Source: Mycolicibacterium neworleansense
GTDB lineage: Bacteria > Actinomycetota > Actinomycetes > Mycobacteriales > Mycobacteriaceae
Assembly (NCBI RefSeq): GCF_001245615.1
Contig: NZ_CWKH01000003.1
Location: 62,001-126,000 of the forward strand
Reading direction: 5' to 3'
DNA: 64,000 nt
Positions 61,445 to 64,000 of this stretch are shown in pieces. The notes beneath the pieces are model-generated. The model was not told the DNA's origin. It did not search any database and worked only from the letters and a program-made list of their open reading frames with translations. A program made the position numbers and the translations under genes. The stretch's first letter is position 1; each line of letters opens with the position of its first letter.

Positions 61445-62686
61445 ATGGCAGCGACTTTGTCTCACAGCCCCGCCCAGTTCGTACCCGCCGACGCCGACAC
61501 CTGGCCCAACCCGTGGCCGATGTATGCCGCGCTGCGCGACCACGACCCGGTTCACCACGTGGTGCCCGAGGAGTCTCCGGAGCACGACTACTACGTCCTG
61601 TCCCGGCACGCCGACATCTGGGCCGCGGCCCGTGACCACGGCACCTTCTCCTCCGCGCAGGGCCTGACCGTCACCTACGGCGAGCTGGACATGATCGGGC
61701 TGGCCGACAATCCGCCGTTCGTCATGCAGGACCCACCCGTACACACCGAATTCCGCAAGCTGGTCTCGCGCGGGTTCACCCCGCGGCAGGTGGAGGCCGT
61801 CGAACCGAAGGTTCGGGAGTTCGTCGTCGAGCGCCTCGAGGGGTTGCGCTCGAACGGCGGCGGCGACATCGCCGCCGAGCTGTTCAAGCCGTTGCCGTCG
61901 ATGGTGGTGGCGCACTATCTCGGGGTGCCCGAGGAGGACCGGGACCAGTTCGACGGCTGGACCGACGCCATCGTCGCCGCCAACAGCTCGGCCGGCGGGA
62001 TCACCGCGGCGATGGGCACCGCCGGAGCGGCCGTGGCCTCGATGATGGCCTACTTCTCCGAGCTCATCGAACGGCGCCGGAGCGAGCCGGGCGATGACAC
62101 GATCTCGCACCTGGTGGCGGCGGGCCAAGAAGAAGGAGCCGCCGACGTCGTTGACCTGCTGTCGATCCTGGCCTTCACCTTCACCATGGTGACCGGCGGC
62201 AACGACACCACCACCGGAATGCTCGGCGGTGCAGTGCAACTCCTGCAGCAGCGGCCGGATCAGCGTCAGCTCCTGATCGACGATCCCGAGCTGATCCCGG
62301 AATCGATCGACGAGTTCCTGCGGCTGACCTCCCCGGTGCAGGGCCTGGCCCGCACCACCACCCGCGACGTCACCATCGGCGACACCACCATCCCGGCCGG
62401 CCGCAAGACTCTGCTGCTGTACGGCTCGGGCAACCGGGACGAGCGTGAATTCGGCGACAATGCAGCCGAACTCGACGTGCGGCGGGCACCGCGCAACATC
62501 CTGACCTTCAGCCACGGTGCGCATTTCTGCCTCGGCGCGGCGGCCGCCCGCATGCAGTCCCGGGTCGCGCTGACCGAACTGCTCTCTCGTTACCCGAATT
62601 TCGAGGTCGACCTGGACGGCGTGACGTGGGCCGGGGGCAGCTACGTGCGACGGCCGCTGTCAGTGCCGTTCCGGGCCGGGACCTGA
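61445..62686 (+). CDS. cyp130: Cytochrome P450 CYP130
   Basis: Soluble P450 monooxygenase of 413 residues. Oxygen-binding I-helix motif is TGGNDTTTGML, the ExxR motif is within ESIDEFLRL, and the haem-ligand loop is FSHGAHFCLGAAAARMQ with the axial cysteine. Overall similarity and position identify CYP130 (Rv1256c). It needs ferredoxin partners encoded elsewhere; its natural substrate is not established. It overlaps the TetR gene by one base (TGATG). Confidence 0.88.
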   Translation: MAATLSHSPAQFVPADADTWPNPWPMYAALRDHDPVHHVVPEESPEHDYYVLSRHADIWAAARDHGTFSSAQGLTVTYGELDMIGLADNPPFVMQDPPVHTEFRKLVSRGFTPRQVEAVEPKVREFVVERLEGLRSNGGGDIAAELFKPLPSMVVAHYLGVPEEDRDQFDGWTDAIVAANSSAGGITAAMGTAGAAVASMMAYFSELIERRRSEPGDDTISHLVAAGQEEGAADVVDLLSILAFTFTMVTGGNDTTTGMLGGAVQLLQQRPDQRQLLIDDPELIPESIDEFLRLTSPVQGLARTTTRDVTIGDTTIPAGRKTLLLYGSGNRDEREFGDNAAELDVRRAPRNILTFSHGAHFCLGAAAARMQSRVALTELLSRYPNFEVDLDGVTWAGGSYVRRPLSVPFRAGT

Positions 62687-63276
62687 TGCCCCGCGACTGG
62701 TTGGCGGTCCGGCGGTCCGAAGTGGCCGCCGACCACATCCTCGATGCCGCCGACGCCCTGTTCACCCAGAAGGACGCGGCGACCGTCGGCATGCACGAGA
62801 TCGCGTCGGCCGCAGGGTGTTCGCGCGCCACGCTCTACCGGTACTTCGAAAACCGCGACGCGCTCTATACCGCCTACGTGCACCGCGAGGCACGACGGCT
62901 GTACGAAGAGGTCAGCGAACAGGTGGCCGCCGTCACCGATCCGGCGCACCGGCTGATCGAAGGCGTGATCACCGCACTGAACGCAGTGCGCGCCAGCCCG
63001 GCACTGGCCTCGTGGTTCGCCACCGCGCAGCGGCCGATCGGTGGCGAGATGGCCGAGCACTCCGAGGTGATCCGGGCGCTGGTCGAGGGATTCGTGCGCT
63101 CGCTGGCCGGAACGGCGACGCAGGCCGACGACCAGGTGGGCCGCCGGGCCCGGTGGTTGGTGCGCGTGATGGTCTCGCTGCTGATCTTCCCCGGCGTCGA
63201 CGAGGCCGATGAGCGCACCATGCTGGCCGAGTTCGTCGCCCCGCTGGTCATCCCGGGTCAGCTGCCGGTCGAGTAG
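62686..63276 (+). CDS. TetR-family regulator downstream of cyp130 (Rv1255c-like)
   Basis: Regulator of 196 residues, start codon overlapping the cyp130 stop. The helix-turn-helix reads ADHILDAADALFTQKDAATVGMHEIASAAGCSRATLYRYFENRDALY. The C-terminal domain is a standard ligand-binding bundle. Co-transcription with cyp130 suggests it senses the P450 substrate or product and represses the operon, as proposed for Rv1255c. Confidence 0.86.
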   Translation: MPRDWLAVRRSEVAADHILDAADALFTQKDAATVGMHEIASAAGCSRATLYRYFENRDALYTAYVHREARRLYEEVSEQVAAVTDPAHRLIEGVITALNAVRASPALASWFATAQRPIGGEMAEHSEVIRALVEGFVRSLAGTATQADDQVGRRARWLVRVMVSLLIFPGVDEADERTMLAEFVAPLVIPGQLPVE

Positions 63277-63285
63277 CCGATTGCC

Positions 63286-63308
63286 GGGCAGGACGGACCG
63301 ACCTGCCC
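63286..63308 (+). terminator. Stem-loop after the TetR gene
   Basis: GGGCAGG (63286-63292) and CCTGCCC (63302-63308) form a 7-bp G/C-rich stem with a 9-base loop, nine bases after the TetR stop. No T-run follows. It probably ends the cyp130-tetR transcript. Confidence 0.5.
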
Positions 63309-63310
63309 CA

Positions 63311-63316
63311 TACTTT
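63311..63316 (+). promoter_or_regulatory. -10 element for a leaderless DUF5995 gene
   Basis: TACTTT matches TANNNT and ends five bases before the ATG at 63322. It lies within the inverted repeat CATACT-TTCG-AGTATG (63309-63324) that includes the start codon. Leaderless transcription from 63322 is inferred. Confidence 0.42.
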
Positions 63317-63321
63317 CGAGT

Positions 63322-64000
63322 ATGGCCAGCCACCCGACGCCACTGCCGCCGCTACCGGCGGTCACCAGCATTGCCGAGGTCGTCTCGGCGATCGACACGA
63401 TCACCGACTGGGCCGTGGAAACGTCAAGTCGGCTGGGCTATTTCGCTGCCCTGTACAAGCGGATCACCATCGCGGTCGGAACCGCGGTCCGGGAGGGGGC
63501 GTTCGAGGACGGCCCACGCATGGACCGGCTCGACGCGGCGTTCGCGCAGCGCTACTTCGATGCGCTCAACGGCTATTTCCACCCCGACCGGTACCCGAGG
63601 CCCACGCGGTCGTGGCGGGCCACCTTTCAGTGGGCCGACAAGCCAGAGCCGATCCTGGTGCAGCACATGCTCGCCGGAGTCACCGCCCACATCGTCCTCG
63701 ACCTCGGCATCGCCGTGCAGGGCCTCGCCGGTGCGGGCCGTCTACCGATGCTGCACAAGGACTTCAACACCATCAACGCGGTACTGGCAAGCCAGATCGG
63801 TGGCGTGGTCAACGACATCAACGACCTCTCGCCGGCGCTGGCCGACATCTATGCCGTGCTGCAACAGCATCAGATCTTCGTCCTCAACGAGGCGATCCGC
63901 TCCCTGCGCGACAGCGCTTGGCGGTTCGCCACGGTGCTGGCCCTGGAACCAGGATTCGCGCGGCCGCCGACGATCTGGGGGCGCGACCTGCAGGTGAGTC
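63322..64000 (+). CDS. DUF5995 family protein (cut by window edge)
   Basis: Protein of at least 226 residues, running off the window. It begins MASHPTPLPPLPAVTSIAEV and has a helical fold with conserved histidines, including HMLAGVTAHIVLDLGIAVQGL and LPMLHKDFNTINAVL, which resembles DUF5995 proteins of actinobacteria. No signal peptide is visible. The ATG is supported by the -10-like element just before it. Function is unknown. Confidence 0.7.
   Translation, partial: MASHPTPLPPLPAVTSIAEVVSAIDTITDWAVETSSRLGYFAALYKRITIAVGTAVREGAFEDGPRMDRLDAAFAQRYFDALNGYFHPDRYPRPTRSWRATFQWADKPEPILVQHMLAGVTAHIVLDLGIAVQGLAGAGRLPMLHKDFNTINAVLASQIGGVVNDINDLSPALADIYAVLQQHQIFVLNEAIRSLRDSAWRFATVLALEPGFARPPTIWGRDLQVS

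Noticed and set aside
1..64000. tRNA, rRNA and CRISPR arrays
   Set aside because: Gaps between genes are short and none showed a cloverleaf, rRNA-like sequence or regular repeats.

Overview
The window is chromosomal DNA of a high-GC actinobacterium, almost certainly a fast-growing Mycobacterium (Mycolicibacterium). The evidence is the set of mycobacterial signature proteins: a TcrX/TcrY-like two-component pair, OppBCDA, LprB/LprC, LpqS, a pH-sensing type adenylate cyclase, a Ddn-family F420 protein, UdgB, Tap, CYP130, a 13E12 protein and a CDGP-domain protein. The gene order also follows, from memory of the M. tuberculosis map, the block Rv1283c to Rv1255c in reverse. Every recognised member keeps its relative strand. 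Several accessory blocks are inserted between those core genes. No tRNA, rRNA or CRISPR array was seen, and no gap between genes exceeds 300 bases.

Region 1 (1-10.4 kb): a sensor kinase cut by the window edge and its response regulator; three tandem small exported proteins; and the oligopeptide importer operon oppB-oppC-oppD-oppA, interrupted between oppD and oppA by a TnpB-type element with possible omega-RNA structure. Region 2 (10.3-15.9 kb, accessory): an alpha/beta hydrolase; a four-gene membrane cluster (two paralogous multi-spanning proteins plus orphan cytochrome-oxidase subunit III-like and IV-like proteins); a divergent TetR gene with two matching operator-like palindromes between; and a DszC-like flavoprotein. 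Region 3 (15.9-26.8 kb, core): a GMC oxidoreductase, an SbcC/SbcD-like ATPase-nuclease pair, a SixA-like phosphatase, the LprB/LprC lipoproteins and a heterodimeric ABC exporter.

Region 4 (26.8-39.3 kb, accessory): a stand-alone molybdopterin oxidoreductase and a possible regulator sharing upstream motifs; small membrane and AIM24 proteins; then a six-gene copper operon (copZ, HVHP-motif secreted protein, Cu-ATPase, lpqS, cysK2, MFS) behind a palindromic copper-type operator. A divergent two-component system and a DUF305 lipoprotein follow. Region 5 (39.4-46.9 kb): an acetoin/2,3-butanediol-type operon (butanediol dehydrogenase, acetoin reductase-like SDR, GAF regulator) running into the Rv1264-like pH-sensing adenylate cyclase; a divergent flavin monooxygenase closed by a strong terminator; a polysaccharide deacetylase; and a family 6 DNA glycosylase.

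Region 6 (46.9-64 kb): a cyclase-ATPase signalling protein; a decayed 13E12/HNH gene that still carries a perfect mycobacterial SOS box; small secreted and regulatory genes; and the core run HIT, Ddn-like, LLM oxidoreductase, UdgB, Tap, FAD oxidase, rhomboid, CYP130 and its TetR, ending in a cut DUF5995 gene. The most unusual items are the TnpB element inside opp, the orphan oxidase-subunit cluster, the fused copper operon, the motif-linked molybdoenzyme/regulator pair and the SOS-box pseudogene.
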